Both the position numbers and the translations under genes were made by a program. A stretch of DNA of 22,389 nt. Source: JAIRTY01 sp050257395. Its GTDB lineage: Bacteria; Actinomycetota; Actinomycetes; Streptosporangiales; Streptosporangiaceae. The notes under the pieces were generated by a model that saw nothing but the letters and a program-made list of their open reading frames with translations, was not told the DNA's origin and ran no database searches. Below, in pieces: positions 1 through 8,626 of the stretch (the stretch's first letter is position 1; each line of letters opens with the position of its first letter). The stretch is from positions 1 to 22,389 of the forward strand of contig JBLMWU010000185.1 of NCBI GenBank assembly GCA_050257395.1, in the 5' to 3' direction.

Positions 1-192
1 GTGAATCACCCCTTCCGGCAGATCCGGCTCCGCGCCGGGTCCCGTGATCGCCGTCCGCCGGCTGCGATATGCGCGTGCCGGAGGGCAGCGCTGACACTTG
101 CACGGTCACACGCCAGCCCCCCGCCCACCAGGGACGTTGGTCCCTCAAGATCGGCGGGGCGCCAAGGGGCGCACCCGGCCCGGGCCGCCCGG
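1..192. other. Edge intergenic region, no gene supported
   Basis: I see no convincing gene here. The open plus-strand frame running through it is only the GC-rich complement of the flavoprotein gene on the other strand. On the minus strand a purine-rich stretch (GGAAGGGG, about positions 9-16) lies close to the window edge and could be the ribosome binding site of a leftward gene that starts just outside. This fits with the palindrome at 130-145 being upstream of that gene. Confidence 0.4.
130..145. promoter_or_regulatory. DosR/DevR-like palindrome
   Basis: AGGGAC-GTTG-GTCCCT is a perfect 6-bp inverted repeat with a 4-base spacer. The core GGGAC-N4-GTCCC has the same half-sites and spacing as the DosR/DevR box of actinobacteria (GGGACTWWAGTCCC core). 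It lies downstream of the minus-strand flavoprotein gene, so it most likely serves a leftward gene outside the window, such as a universal stress protein. That target is inferred. A short hairpin is the alternative. Confidence 0.4.
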
Positions 193-1812
193 TCACGTGC
201 TGGTGAGCGGGTCTACCAGCACGCCGGGGTTGAGGATGCCCCGCGGGTCCAGGGCGGCCTTGGCGGCCCGCAGCGCCGCCGCGAAGGGCTCCGGGCGCTG
301 CCGGTCGTACCAGGGCCGGTGGTCGCGCCCGACCGCGTGATGGTGGGTGATGGTGCCGCCCGCGGCGAGCACGGCGTCGGAGACCGCGGCCTTGACGGCG
401 TCCCACTGGCCCACCTCCTCACCGCGGCGGCCCGGCGCCAGCACCGTGTAGTAGGGCGCTGGGCCGTCCGGGTAGGCGAACGCGAACCGGCAGGTGACGA
501 CCCCGGGCCGGCCGCAGGCCTCGCGGGTGGCCGCCTCCGCCGCCGCGGTCACGCTCGCGTGGAACGCCGGGAACCTGTCCCAGGTCACCGCGGACTCGAA
601 GGTCTCGGCGATCAGCCCCATGGCCGGGAACACGTTGCGCAGGTAGGGCATCCGCAGGAACGCGCTCCGCCACTGGCCGTCCTGCCCGCCACCCTGCCCG
701 CTGCGGGCCCGCACCCCGTCCCAGCTCCCGCCGTGCTGGCCGGCCAGCTTCAGCGCGGCGTCCAGCCACCCGGTCACCTCGTGATCGGCGGACTCGAAGC
801 CGAGCAGGAGCAGCGCGTGCGCGCCGTCGCCGCCCGCCGACAGCGCCGCCTCGGCCGGGTCGAGCAGCCGGCAGCTGGCGGGGGCCAGCCCGGATCCGGT
901 GATCGCCCGCACCGCCTCGGCGCCCGCGGCCAGCGAGCCGAACCGCACGGTCGCCGCGGCCCGGTGCGCGGGCGGGCGCTGCACCCGCACCCACGCCTGG
1001 GTGATGACCCCGAGGATGCCCTCGGAGCCGAGCAGCATCCGGTCCGGGGACACGCCCGCGCCCGAGCCGGGCAGCCGCCGCGACTGCCAGATCCCGGCCG
1101 GGGTGACCGCGCGGACCGCCTCCACCAGATCGTCGATGTGGGTGGGGCCGGTCGCGTAGTGCCCGCCCGCCCGGGTGGCGACCCAGCCGCCCAGCGTGGA
1201 GAACTCGTAGGACTGGGGGAAGTGCCGCAGGGTGAGGCCGTGCGCGGCGAGCTGGGCGTTCAGCGCCGGGCCGGTCGCGCCGGCCTGGATCAGCGCGGCC
1301 CCGGACACCGGGTCGGCCTCCAGCACGCTGCTGAGCAGGGACAGGTCGGCTGACACCGTGCCCGCGTAGCCCGCGCCGGCCCGCGGCTCCACCCCGCCCA
1401 CCACGCTCGTCCCGCCGCCGAACGGGATCAGCGCCAGGCCCGCCTCCTCGCACCAGCCGAGCAGGTCCGTCAGGTCGTCCTCGTGGCGGGGCCGGGCCAC
1501 CACGTCGGGCACGTGATCGAACCGGCCGCGGAACGCGCGGATCAGGTCGCGGTAGGCCATCCCGTGCGCGTGCAGCGCCCGGTCATGCGCTGCCTGCGAG
1601 CACACGGCGGCCAGCCGCGCGGGCACCGCCACCCGCGGCCCGGGCAGCCGCACCCGGGCCAGCGGCACCGGCTCTTCCAGGCCGCCCGGCAGCGTCAGGC
1701 CCGCGCCGGCCGCCACCAGTTCGGCGGTCTCCCGCAGCTGCGCGCCGGTCAGCAGCTCGTCCTCGTACCCCCAGGCCCAGTGGCTGCGCCGGCGCTCGCC
1801 CATGCGGATCAT
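193..1812 (-). CDS. FAD-binding oxidase, alkylglycerone-phosphate synthase-like
   Basis: The 539-residue protein belongs to the FAD-linked oxidase (PCMH/VAO-type) family and most resembles alkyldihydroxyacetonephosphate synthases. Visible marks are the N-terminal WGYEDE stretch, the pyrophosphate-binding PFGGGTSVVGG motif (residues 130-140) inside the FAD domain of about residues 100-290, and the C-terminal HHHAVGRDH motif (490-498) matching the His-rich active-site loop of that family. The C-terminal LDPRGILNPG ending is typical of the GlcD/AGPS superfamily. The family reaction is exchange of an acyl for an alkyl group on dihydroxyacetone phosphate in ether-lipid synthesis. Many actinobacterial members have no proven substrate, so that function is only a family-level guess. 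The start at 1812 is used; an ATG at 1803 is equally possible because neither has a strong Shine-Dalgarno. The protein is cytosolic, with no signal peptide. Confidence 0.85.
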   Translation of the reverse strand: MIRMGERRRSHWAWGYEDELLTGAQLRETAELVAAGAGLTLPGGLEEPVPLARVRLPGPRVAVPARLAAVCSQAAHDRALHAHGMAYRDLIRAFRGRFDHVPDVVARPRHEDDLTDLLGWCEEAGLALIPFGGGTSVVGGVEPRAGAGYAGTVSADLSLLSSVLEADPVSGAALIQAGATGPALNAQLAAHGLTLRHFPQSYEFSTLGGWVATRAGGHYATGPTHIDDLVEAVRAVTPAGIWQSRRLPGSGAGVSPDRMLLGSEGILGVITQAWVRVQRPPAHRAAATVRFGSLAAGAEAVRAITGSGLAPASCRLLDPAEAALSAGGDGAHALLLLGFESADHEVTGWLDAALKLAGQHGGSWDGVRARSGQGGGQDGQWRSAFLRMPYLRNVFPAMGLIAETFESAVTWDRFPAFHASVTAAAEAATREACGRPGVVTCRFAFAYPDGPAPYYTVLAPGRRGEEVGQWDAVKAAVSDAVLAAGGTITHHHAVGRDHRPWYDRQRPEPFAAALRAAKAALDPRGILNPGVLVDPLTST

Positions 1813-1836
1813 TGTGCCCGCCGGGGACGGCCCGGG

Positions 1837-2535
1837 TCAGGGGACGAGGCCACTGGTGAAGGTCTCGACCGGGGTGGGGGCGCCGGGGGCGGTCACCACC
1901 ATGTCGGCGTAGCCGCGGCTGCCGTGACCGTACGGCGTGAGGCCCCAGACCGACACGCGCGCCCGGTAGCCGGTGTGGGTGCCCTGGGCGCAGTTCGGGG
2001 TGCAGTTGTCGACTTCGAGCATGCCCCTGGCCCTGGCGTGCGGGCTGCCCCAGCCGGACCAGACCAGGTCCCGCAGCACCCCCGACCCGTCCCCCGCGGT
2101 GACGATCCGGGCGGGCCCGGCCTGCATCGAGGTCAGGTTCCCGGCCGTGCAGGTGACCGCCGGGACCGTGCAGATCCTGACCTGGGCCCGGTCCGCGGGC
2201 GCGGCGCCCTGGCTGGCCAGGCCCGCGGGGTGGCTCGCCGCGGCCGGGCGCGCGGGCGGGCGGTGCGGCAGCGGCAGGATCCTGTTCAGGGCGCTGGCCA
2301 GCAGCGCGCCGCCGAGCCCGCCGGTCACCAGCACCGCGGCGGCCGCCGCCAGCAGGGCCGGGCGCCGCCGCCGGGCCGGCCGTGGCTGGCCGGGTGCTGG
2401 CTGGCCGGCTGCTGCGGGGCCGGGCAGCGAGCTGGCCGGGGCGGTGCCAGCCGGGTCCGGCGAGGCGGTCACGGCCGGGGGTCCGGTCTCCGGTGTCAGC
2501 CCCGCCTCTGGTGCTGCCGGCGAGGTGTCGCTCAC
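1837..2535 (-). CDS. Membrane-anchored exported protein, unknown function
   Basis: This is a 232-residue protein with a Pro/Ala-rich cytoplasmic N-terminus (about 1-53), an RRRR stop-transfer cluster, one transmembrane helix (about 59-82) and an extracytoplasmic C-terminal domain. That domain holds spaced cysteines (ICTVP, VTC, DNCTPNCAQG), probably disulfide-bonded. The GTG start at 2535 is chosen because AGGAGG lies 5 bases upstream (2541-2546); the open frame extends to 2655 but without a better start. A GATACT -10-like hexamer reads on this strand at 2588-2593. I recognise no enzymatic motif. The C-x-P-x-C-A-x-G pattern recurs in small secreted actinobacterial proteins of unknown role. 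It lies 24 bases upstream of the flavoprotein gene on the same strand and could be cotranscribed with it. Confidence 0.75.
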   Translation of the reverse strand: MSDTSPAAPEAGLTPETGPPAVTASPDPAGTAPASSLPGPAAAGQPAPGQPRPARRRRPALLAAAAAVLVTGGLGGALLASALNRILPLPHRPPARPAAASHPAGLASQGAAPADRAQVRICTVPAVTCTAGNLTSMQAGPARIVTAGDGSGVLRDLVWSGWGSPHARARGMLEVDNCTPNCAQGTHTGYRARVSVWGLTPYGHGSRGYADMVVTAPGAPTPVETFTSGLVP

Positions 2536-2679
2536 TGTTTCCTCCTGCGCGCAGGGGACTGCGTCCGCGGGTGCGAAACCGCCCCCAAGTATCGTCCGCG
2601 GTGCCCGCCCGCCGCAGCGGAATCCCGGCCGGCGGTGACATACGGTTCGATCCACGCCACTCGGGCATCATTCGTCACA

Positions 2680-2714
2680 GTGAGCTCACCGCGATGCTCT
2701 GTCACGTGAGCATC
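2680..2714. promoter_or_regulatory. Inverted repeats upstream of membrane-protein gene
   Basis: Two palindromic elements lie directly before the gene at 2738: a 10-bp palindrome GTGAGCTCAC (2680-2689), and GATGCTC-N8-GAGCATC (2693-2699 and 2708-2714) whose spacer contains a CACGTG half. The octamer TCACCGCG is also directly repeated (2686-2693 and 2713-2720). The position suggests operator sites for one or both divergent genes. No regulator is identified. Confidence 0.35.
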
Positions 2715-2737
2715 ACCGCGCTGCCCTGGGGGAGGCC

Positions 2738-3586
2738 GTGGAGAACATCACGAAGTCGCTCACGGCAATGGTGCTGGCGGTGCTGGCGGCCGTCATCTAC
2801 GTGCTCGGGGCCACCTTCCGGGTCGCCGCCTACGCGTCGGTGACCGACGTGAGCGCCGCCACCTCGCAGAGCCTCATCCGGACCGCCGAGTGGTTCCGGT
2901 TCGCGGGCGGCCTGGTCGCCCTGATCGCCGCGTGCACCGCTGGCTGGCAGCTCGTCGAGCGCCGGGCCTGGGAGGGCGTCTGGGAGGTGCTGGCTGCGGC
3001 GATCGGCACGCTGCTCATCACCGTCGGCTTCCTCATCAGCGCGACCTCCATGGCCGAGCGGCCCGCCGCCAACATCGTCATCGGCGCGGGCTTCGGGGTC
3101 TGGGCGCTGCTGCTGCTGGGCCGGGCGGCCCGCCGCTCCCTGGCCGAGCAGGAGCTGCGCGCCGGAGGCATCACCCAGCCGCCGCACCTGGCGGTGCTGT
3201 GGCTGGCCGCCGCGGGCGGCGTCGCGATCTTCGCGATCGGGGCCGGCTTCACCCCCGACGTCACCAGCAAGGGCCTGGGGATCACCTTCGGGATCCTGCA
3301 GGCGCTCGGCGTGGCCATCGTCTTCGGCGCGATCGCCGCCGCCCCGGCCCGTGGCCGCCTGCTGTCGCACGCGCTGCCGCTGGTGCTGGCCGGCCTGGCC
3401 GTGCTCGCCGCCGCCTACCTCGCGTTCGCGATCACGGCCGGGGTGGTCTTCGGGACCGGGTTCAGCGTGACCGGCCTGCGGGTGGGCTACTCGATCGCGA
3501 TCGGCATCCAGCTGGCCGCCGTGGGCGTGCTGGGCTGGGCCGCCTGGAGCCAGGTCCGCGAGCTCGCGGTCCCGCCGCCCGCCTGA
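2738..3586 (+). CDS. Polytopic membrane protein, unknown function
   Basis: The 282-residue protein is almost entirely hydrophobic, with about seven or eight predicted transmembrane helices (first at residues 8-28, last near 250-272) and short charged loops such as GRAARRSLAEQELR in the middle. No transporter or enzyme signature is evident. The GTG start at 2738 follows GGGGGAGG (2728-2735) with a short 2-base gap; an in-frame ATG at 2768 (residue 11) has the more usual spacing from no clear site, so the upstream start is kept. It is divergent from the exported protein at 2535. Function cannot be assigned. Confidence 0.75.
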   Translation: MENITKSLTAMVLAVLAAVIYVLGATFRVAAYASVTDVSAATSQSLIRTAEWFRFAGGLVALIAACTAGWQLVERRAWEGVWEVLAAAIGTLLITVGFLISATSMAERPAANIVIGAGFGVWALLLLGRAARRSLAEQELRAGGITQPPHLAVLWLAAAGGVAIFAIGAGFTPDVTSKGLGITFGILQALGVAIVFGAIAAAPARGRLLSHALPLVLAGLAVLAAAYLAFAITAGVVFGTGFSVTGLRVGYSIAIGIQLAAVGVLGWAAWSQVRELAVPPPA

Positions 3587-3611
3587 CCGGCCGGCCCGCA
3601 CCTCAGGCCCC

Positions 3612-3626
3612 CCAGCCCCCGGCTGG
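3612..3626 (+). terminator. Possible GC hairpin terminator
   Basis: CCAGCC-CCC-GGCTGG forms a perfect 6-bp stem about 25 bases after the membrane-protein stop codon. There is no T-tract, which is common for actinobacterial terminators but also makes the call weak. Confidence 0.3.
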
Positions 3627-3671
3627 CCCGCCGCTCACGCTGGACGCCCCGGGCAGCGGCGTGCTACTGAT

Positions 3672-3689
3672 GTTGAATCATCGTTCAAC
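3672..3689. promoter_or_regulatory. Candidate operator of the dehydrogenase gene
   Basis: GTTGAA-TCATCG-TTCAAC is a perfect 6-bp inverted repeat with a 6-base spacer, unusually AT-rich for this region. It ends 33 bases before the GTG at 3723. TACTGA just before it (3665-3670) could be a -10 element, which would place the repeat over the transcription start, a repressor position. GntR- or IclR-type regulators often bind such sites. No regulator gene is adjacent, so the binding protein is unknown. Confidence 0.45.
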
Positions 3690-3722
3690 CCGGTGCGCCG
3701 GGCACGCAGGGAGGGCACGCCG

Positions 3723-6203
3723 GTGGCGATCGACGCGGTAACCAGCAGCGCGACCGTGCCCAGCCGGGCGCAGGTCGTGATCGTCGGCGGCGGGGTGACC
3801 GGCTGCAGCATCGCCTACCACCTCGCCCACCTCGGCTGGACCGACGTGGTGCTGCTGGAGCAGCACCGGCTCACCGCCGGCACCACCTGGCACGCCGCCG
3901 GCCTGATCACCTCGGCCGGGATGACGGACGAGACATCGCTGTTCTTCAGCCGCTATTCGCGCGACCTGTACGCGCGGCTGGAGGCCGAGACCGGGCACTC
4001 CACCGGGTTCCGGGCGGTCGGGCACCTGTCGCTGGCCACCACCCGGCGGCGGCAGGCCGCGCTGCGCCGCGAGGCCGCCTGGATGCACGGGTTCGGCGTG
4101 GCGGACACCGAGATCTCCGCCCGGGAGGTGGCCGCCATGTGGCCGCTGGCCCGCACCGATGACGTGCTTTCCGCGTTCTACGTGGCCGACGAGGGCCGCG
4201 CCGACCCGGTCGGGGTGGCCACCTCGCTGGCCAAGGGCGCCCGGCAGCGGGGCGTGCGGGTCATCGAGGGCGTCGCCGCGACCGGCGTGCACACGAAGGA
4301 CCGGCGGGTCCGCGCGGTGCTCACCGAGGCGGGCCGGATCGAGACCGAGGTGGTGGTGAACGCCGCGGGCATGTGGGCCCGCCAGTTCGGCGCGCTGGCC
4401 GGGGTGAGCGTGCCGCTGCAGGCCGCCGAGCACTACTACCTGCTGACGGGCACCGTGCCGGGGATGGACCCGGACCTGCCGGTCATCGAGGACCCGGACA
4501 GCTACGGCTACTACCGGCCGGAGGGCGACGGCATGCTGGTGGGGCTGTTCGAGCCGGTGGGGGCGCCGTGGTCGCTGGACGGGGTTCCCCGGGGCTTCTC
4601 GTTCGGCAAACTGCCTCCTGACTGGGAACGGCTGGAGCCCTACCTCGGGCCCGCCCTCGCCCGCATCCCCTCCCTCGCCGATACCGGGGTCCGCACCTTC
4701 TTCTGCGGCCCGGAGTCGTTCACCGCCGACGTGAAACCGCTGCTCGGGCCCGCGCCGGAGCTGGACGGGTACTTCGTCGCGGCGGGCCTGAACTCGCTGG
4801 GCATCCTGTCCGGCGGCGGGGTGGGCAGCATGCTCGCACACTGGATCGTGGACGGCGTGCCGCCGCTGGACGCGAGCGGCGTGGCCATCGACCGCACCGC
4901 GGCCTACGAGACGTCGCGGCGGTTCCGGGCGGAGCGCACGGTGGAGCAGCTCGGGGTGCTGTTCGGCGACGCGGTGTGGCCGTCCTGGCAGCCGCGCACC
5001 GCGCGGAACGTGCGCCGCTCGGTGCTGCACGAGCGGCTGGCCGCGGCCGGCGCGCACTTCGGGGTGTCGGCCGGCTGGGAGTACCCGGAGTGGTTCGCGG
5101 CGGGCGGCGTTCCCCCGGGAAGCGTCCTGGACTTCGCCCGCCCGCCCGCGCACGCGCTGGTCGCGGCCGAGCACGCGGCGGTCCGCGAGGCCGTGGGCGT
5201 GCTCGACATGAGCCTGATGGCCAAGTTCCTGGTGCAAGGGCCGGGCGCGGCCGCGGTGCTGAGCCGGCTGTCCGCCAACGACGTGCTGCTCGGCCCGGGC
5301 CGGCTCGTCTACACCCAGTGGCTGAACGAGGCGGGCGGGATCACCGCCGACCTCACGGTGACCTGCCTGGAGCCAGACCGGTTCCTGGTCGTCGCCAGCG
5401 ACGTCATCCACCGCCGGGTCGAGCCGATGATCCGGCGGGCGGCGCGTCCCGGCGAGGTGGTGACCGTCGCCGACATCACGTCGGGGACCACGCTGCTGTC
5501 GGTGCAGGGCCCGGCCTCCCGCGAACTGCTGGGGCGCCTGACGGACGCGGATTTGTCGAACGAGGAATTCGGCTACCTGGCCGCCCGGCAGATCCACGTG
5601 GGCTACGCCCCGGTGCTGGCCATCCGGGTCACCTACGTCGGCGAGCTCGGCTGGGAGCTGCACATCCCGGCGGAGTACGCCCTCGGGGTGTACGACGACC
5701 TGCTGGCCGCGGGCGGGGATCTCGGGCTGCGGCCGGTGGGCCTGGCGGCCATGGGGAGCCTGCGGCTGGAAAAGGGCTACCGGGACATGGGCGTGGACAT
5801 CGACAACACCGACAACCCGCTGTCCGCCGGGCTCGGCTTCGCGGTGGCGTGGGACAAGCCCGGCGGGTTCACCGGCCGCGACGCGCTGCTCAAGGTGCGG
5901 GCCGAGGGCCCGCCCCGCACCCGGGTGGTCAGCCTGCTGGTCCCGGACCCGGCGGCCGACCTGTTCGGCAACGAGCCGGTGTTCGCCGGCGGGGAGTGGG
6001 TGGGCTACGTGCGGGCCGCCGCCTACGGGCACACCGTGGGCGGCCCGGCCGGGCTGGCGCAGGTGACCCGCAAGGACGGCGTCACCGGCGGCTGGCTGGC
6101 CAGCACTGAGTTCGCTGTGCGCACCCCGGACGGGGACCTGCCCGCGCGGCTGCAGCTCGCCCCGCTGTACGACCCGCGGCGGGCGCGCATCCTGGCTGAG
6201 TGA
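3723..6203 (+). CDS. Dimethylglycine/sarcosine dehydrogenase-like FAD and GcvT-domain protein
   Basis: This is an 826-residue two-part enzyme. The N-terminal DAO-type FAD domain (about 16-375) has the dinucleotide motif VVIVGGGVTGC (residues 18-28), the ribose-binding acidic residue in VLLEQH, and TAGTTWHAAGL, whose histidine (57) corresponds to the covalent-FAD histidine of dimethylglycine and sarcosine dehydrogenases. A short FAO_M-type linker (about 380-435) is followed by a GcvT aminomethyltransferase fold (about 440-720) and its C-terminal barrel. The family demethylates N-methylglycines and passes the one-carbon unit to tetrahydrofolate. Substrate choice among dimethylglycine, sarcosine and others cannot be read here. 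GTG 3723 is chosen over GTG 3693 because AGGGAGGG (3708-3715) lies 7 bases upstream. It is probably transcribed alone behind the operator at 3672-3689; the next gene has its own promoter. Confidence 0.9.
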   Translation: MAIDAVTSSATVPSRAQVVIVGGGVTGCSIAYHLAHLGWTDVVLLEQHRLTAGTTWHAAGLITSAGMTDETSLFFSRYSRDLYARLEAETGHSTGFRAVGHLSLATTRRRQAALRREAAWMHGFGVADTEISAREVAAMWPLARTDDVLSAFYVADEGRADPVGVATSLAKGARQRGVRVIEGVAATGVHTKDRRVRAVLTEAGRIETEVVVNAAGMWARQFGALAGVSVPLQAAEHYYLLTGTVPGMDPDLPVIEDPDSYGYYRPEGDGMLVGLFEPVGAPWSLDGVPRGFSFGKLPPDWERLEPYLGPALARIPSLADTGVRTFFCGPESFTADVKPLLGPAPELDGYFVAAGLNSLGILSGGGVGSMLAHWIVDGVPPLDASGVAIDRTAAYETSRRFRAERTVEQLGVLFGDAVWPSWQPRTARNVRRSVLHERLAAAGAHFGVSAGWEYPEWFAAGGVPPGSVLDFARPPAHALVAAEHAAVREAVGVLDMSLMAKFLVQGPGAAAVLSRLSANDVLLGPGRLVYTQWLNEAGGITADLTVTCLEPDRFLVVASDVIHRRVEPMIRRAARPGEVVTVADITSGTTLLSVQGPASRELLGRLTDADLSNEEFGYLAARQIHVGYAPVLAIRVTYVGELGWELHIPAEYALGVYDDLLAAGGDLGLRPVGLAAMGSLRLEKGYRDMGVDIDNTDNPLSAGLGFAVAWDKPGGFTGRDALLKVRAEGPPRTRVVSLLVPDPAADLFGNEPVFAGGEWVGYVRAAAYGHTVGGPAGLAQVTRKDGVTGGWLASTEFAVRTPDGDLPARLQLAPLYDPRRARILAE

Positions 6204-6216
6204 CCCGGCGCGCTGC

Positions 6217-6243
6217 CTCACGTTCCGGCCGTGCCGGGCGTCT
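6217..6243 (+). promoter_or_regulatory. ECF-type promoter of the first methyltransferase
   Basis: CTCACGTTCC (6217-6226), 12 bases, then CGTCT (6239-6243). CGTC is the usual -10 core of ECF sigma factors, and TCACG-N16-CGTC gives normal ECF spacing. The -10 ends 7 bases before ATG 6251, so transcription would start at or next to the initiation codon (leaderless). The same element with identical spacing precedes the sigma gene at 6805. Confidence 0.75.
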
Positions 6244-6250
6244 GCCAGGT

Positions 6251-6745
6251 ATGACGACGACACACACGCTCATGGACTCGCCGCTGGGCCAGCTCACCCT
6301 GGTGGCCCGGGACGGCACCCTGGCCGGGGTGTACTTCGAGGGCCAGCGCAACCGGCCGCGCCCGGAGAAGCTGGGCCGGCTCGCGGCGGCGGAGTTCGCC
6401 GAGCCGGTCCGCCAGCTCGGCCAGTACTTCGCGGGCGAGCGCACAGCCTTCGAGCTGGCACTCAGCCTGCCGGATGACCCGTTCGCCCGGCGGGTGTGGG
6501 ACCGGATCGCGGCCATCCCCTACGGCCGGACCCGCAGCTACGGGGAACTCGCGCGCGAGCTGGGCGACCCTGGGCTGGCGCAGCAGGCCGGCGCGGCCGC
6601 CGCCCGCAACCGGCTGTGCATCGTGGTGCCCTGCCACCGGCTGGTCGGCGCGGACGGGGCACTGACCGGGTACGCGGGCGGGCTGGCACGCAAGCGGGCG
6701 CTGCTGGACCTGGAAACCCTGGTCCCCGCGAGCAGGCTTTTCTGA
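6251..6745 (+). CDS. ogt: Methylated-DNA-[protein]-cysteine S-methyltransferase (first copy)
   Basis: This 164-residue protein is full length for a stand-alone Ogt/MGMT. It transfers O6-alkyl groups from guanine (and O4 from thymine) in DNA to its own cysteine in a single suicide reaction. The N-terminal ribonuclease-H-like part begins MDSPLGQLTLVA. The DNA-binding/active-site part has IPYGRTRSYGELA (about 89-101) and the acceptor motif VVPCHRLV with Cys128, followed by the GYAGG loop (140-144). One small oddity is ARNRLCIV in place of the common ARNPxxxV. The ATG at 6251 is chosen over in-frame upstream codons because the ECF-type -10 element ends 7 bases before it, and no Shine-Dalgarno is present, consistent with a leaderless message. 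It lies 59 bases upstream of the sigma gene. Confidence 0.92.
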   Translation: MTTTHTLMDSPLGQLTLVARDGTLAGVYFEGQRNRPRPEKLGRLAAAEFAEPVRQLGQYFAGERTAFELALSLPDDPFARRVWDRIAAIPYGRTRSYGELARELGDPGLAQQAGAAAARNRLCIVVPCHRLVGADGALTGYAGGLARKRALLDLETLVPASRLF

Positions 6746-6770
6746 TGAGATGGAACCCGGCCGCGGGCGT

Positions 6771-6797
6771 CTCACGTTCCCGCAGCCGGGGACGTCT
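6771..6797 (+). promoter_or_regulatory. ECF-type promoter of the sigma operon
   Basis: CTCACGTTCC (6771-6780), 12 bases, CGTCT (6793-6797), then 7 bases to ATG 6805. Every distance matches the element at 6217-6243, and the bases between -10 and ATG also match (gYCT-RCCAGRT). This supports autoregulation by the sigma factor it drives and a leaderless transcript. Confidence 0.75.
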
Positions 6798-6804
6798 ACC
6801 AGAT

Positions 6805-7295
6805 ATGAGCCTGCGACCTTTCGAGCAGATCGTGGCCGACTACGGCCCGATGGTGCTGCGGGTGTGCCGCGCGGTGCTCGGGCCGGACGAGGCGGAGGAC
6901 GCCTGGGCCGAGACGTTCCTGGCGGCGCTGCGGGCCTACCCGCGGCTGGACGACGGCGCGAACGTCGAGGCGTGGCTGGTCACGATCGCCCACCGCAAAG
7001 CCATCGACGCCACCCGGGCGGCGGCCCGGCGGCCGGTGGCGGCCGAGCGGCTGCCGGAACGGCCCAGCAGGGAAGGCCGGCCCGAGGACTGGGACGGCGA
7101 CCTGTGGGCGGCGCTGGCGGAGCTGCCACCCCGCCAGCGCGCCGCCGTCGCCTACCACTACCTGGCCGGCCTCCCCTACGCGGAGGTGGCCGCCATCACC
7201 GGCGGCAGCACCGACGCCGCCCGCCGCGCGGCCGCCGACGGGATCAGGACCTTGCGCACCACCTACCTGGCGCGCACGCGCGAAGAGGTGAACTC

Positions 7296-7299
<4 letters not shown>
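6805..7299 (+). CDS. ECF RNA polymerase sigma factor of the alkylation-repair operon
   Basis: The 164-residue protein has the minimal two-domain sigma-70 ECF layout. Region 2 spans about residues 5-72 (PDEAEDAWAETFLAALRAYPRL and VEAWLVTIAHRKAID, the core-binding and -10-reading helices). Region 4 spans about 100-155 (ALAELPPRQRAAVAYHYLAGLPYAEVAAITG, the -35-reading helix-turn-helix). There is no extra C-terminal domain. No dedicated anti-sigma gene with zinc-finger or membrane segment is beside it. Instead the gene overlaps, by an ATGA junction, a methyltransferase with an N-terminal extension. The ATG at 6805 is set by the promoter distance. It probably recognises CTCACGTTCC-N12-CGTCT, present before itself and before the first methyltransferase. 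The activating signal is inferred to be alkylation damage from its neighbours. Confidence 0.9.
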
Positions 7300-7909
<610 letters not shown>

Positions 7910-7913
<4 letters not shown>

Positions 7914-8626
7914 CGGCCAGGACCTATGAGCAGCGGGTCGCCGCCGCAGACTGGGCGGCGGCGGCATGGGAACTCGACGACTACGGCTGCGCCCGGCTGC
8001 CGCAGCTGCTGACCCCGGCCGAGTGCAAGGAACTCGCCGCGCTCTACGACGAGCCCGGCCGGTTCCGGGCGACCATCGACATGACGCGGCACCGGTTCGG
8101 GTCCGGCGAGTACCGGTACTTCCGGGCCCCGTTCCCGGAGCCGGTGGACGCGCTGCGGCACGCCCTCTATCCCCGGCTGCTGCCGGTCGCCCGGGACTGG
8201 TGGGCCCGGCTGGGGCGGCCGGCCGGGTGGCCGGACACGCTGGACGAGTGGCTGGAGATCTGCCACGCCGCAGGCCAGACCCGGCCCACCCCGATCCTGC
8301 TGCGCTACGAGACGGGCGACTGGAACGCGCTGCACCGCGACCTGTACGGCGACAAGGTGTTCCCGCTGCAGGTGGTCATCAACCTGAACGAGCCGGGCGG
8401 CGACCACACCGGCGGCGAGTTCCTGCTGGTCGAGCAGCGGCCGCGGGCCCAGTCGCGGGGCACCGCCGTCCTCATCCCGCAGGGCCACGGGCTGGTCTTC
8501 ACCACCCGCGACCGGCCGGTCCGCTCGGCCCGCGGCTGGTCGGCCGCGCCGGTCCGGCACGGGGTGTCCGCGATCCGCTCCGGCCGCCGCCACACGCTCG
8601 GCCTGGTCATGCACGACGCCACATGA
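7910..8626 (+). CDS. 2OG-Fe(II) oxygenase, COG3826 type
   Basis: The 238-residue protein matches the COG3826/PF09859 2-oxoglutarate and iron-dependent oxygenase family. The predicted iron triad is HRD (His142, Asp144 in WNALHRDLYGD) plus His217 in VRHGVS, with a 2OG-binding arginine likely at 223 or in the following SGRR. The GGEFLLVEQRPR strand between them is typical of the jelly-roll core. Its ATG overlaps the preceding stop by ATGA, so it is translated with the methyltransferase. AlkB, a different branch of the same superfamily, repairs alkylated bases by oxidative demethylation. The setting suggests a related repair role, but COG3826 substrates are not established to my knowledge. No signal peptide; probably cytosolic. 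Confidence 0.85.

Noticed and set aside
1..1353. Long open plus-strand frame at the left end
   Set aside because: Arg/Gly/Pro-rich translation with no family resemblance, lying opposite the well-supported flavoprotein gene; an effect of high GC.
3678..6263. 861-codon open frame on the minus strand
   Set aside because: Complement of the dehydrogenase gene; its translation is low-complexity His/Arg/Gly sequence without domains.
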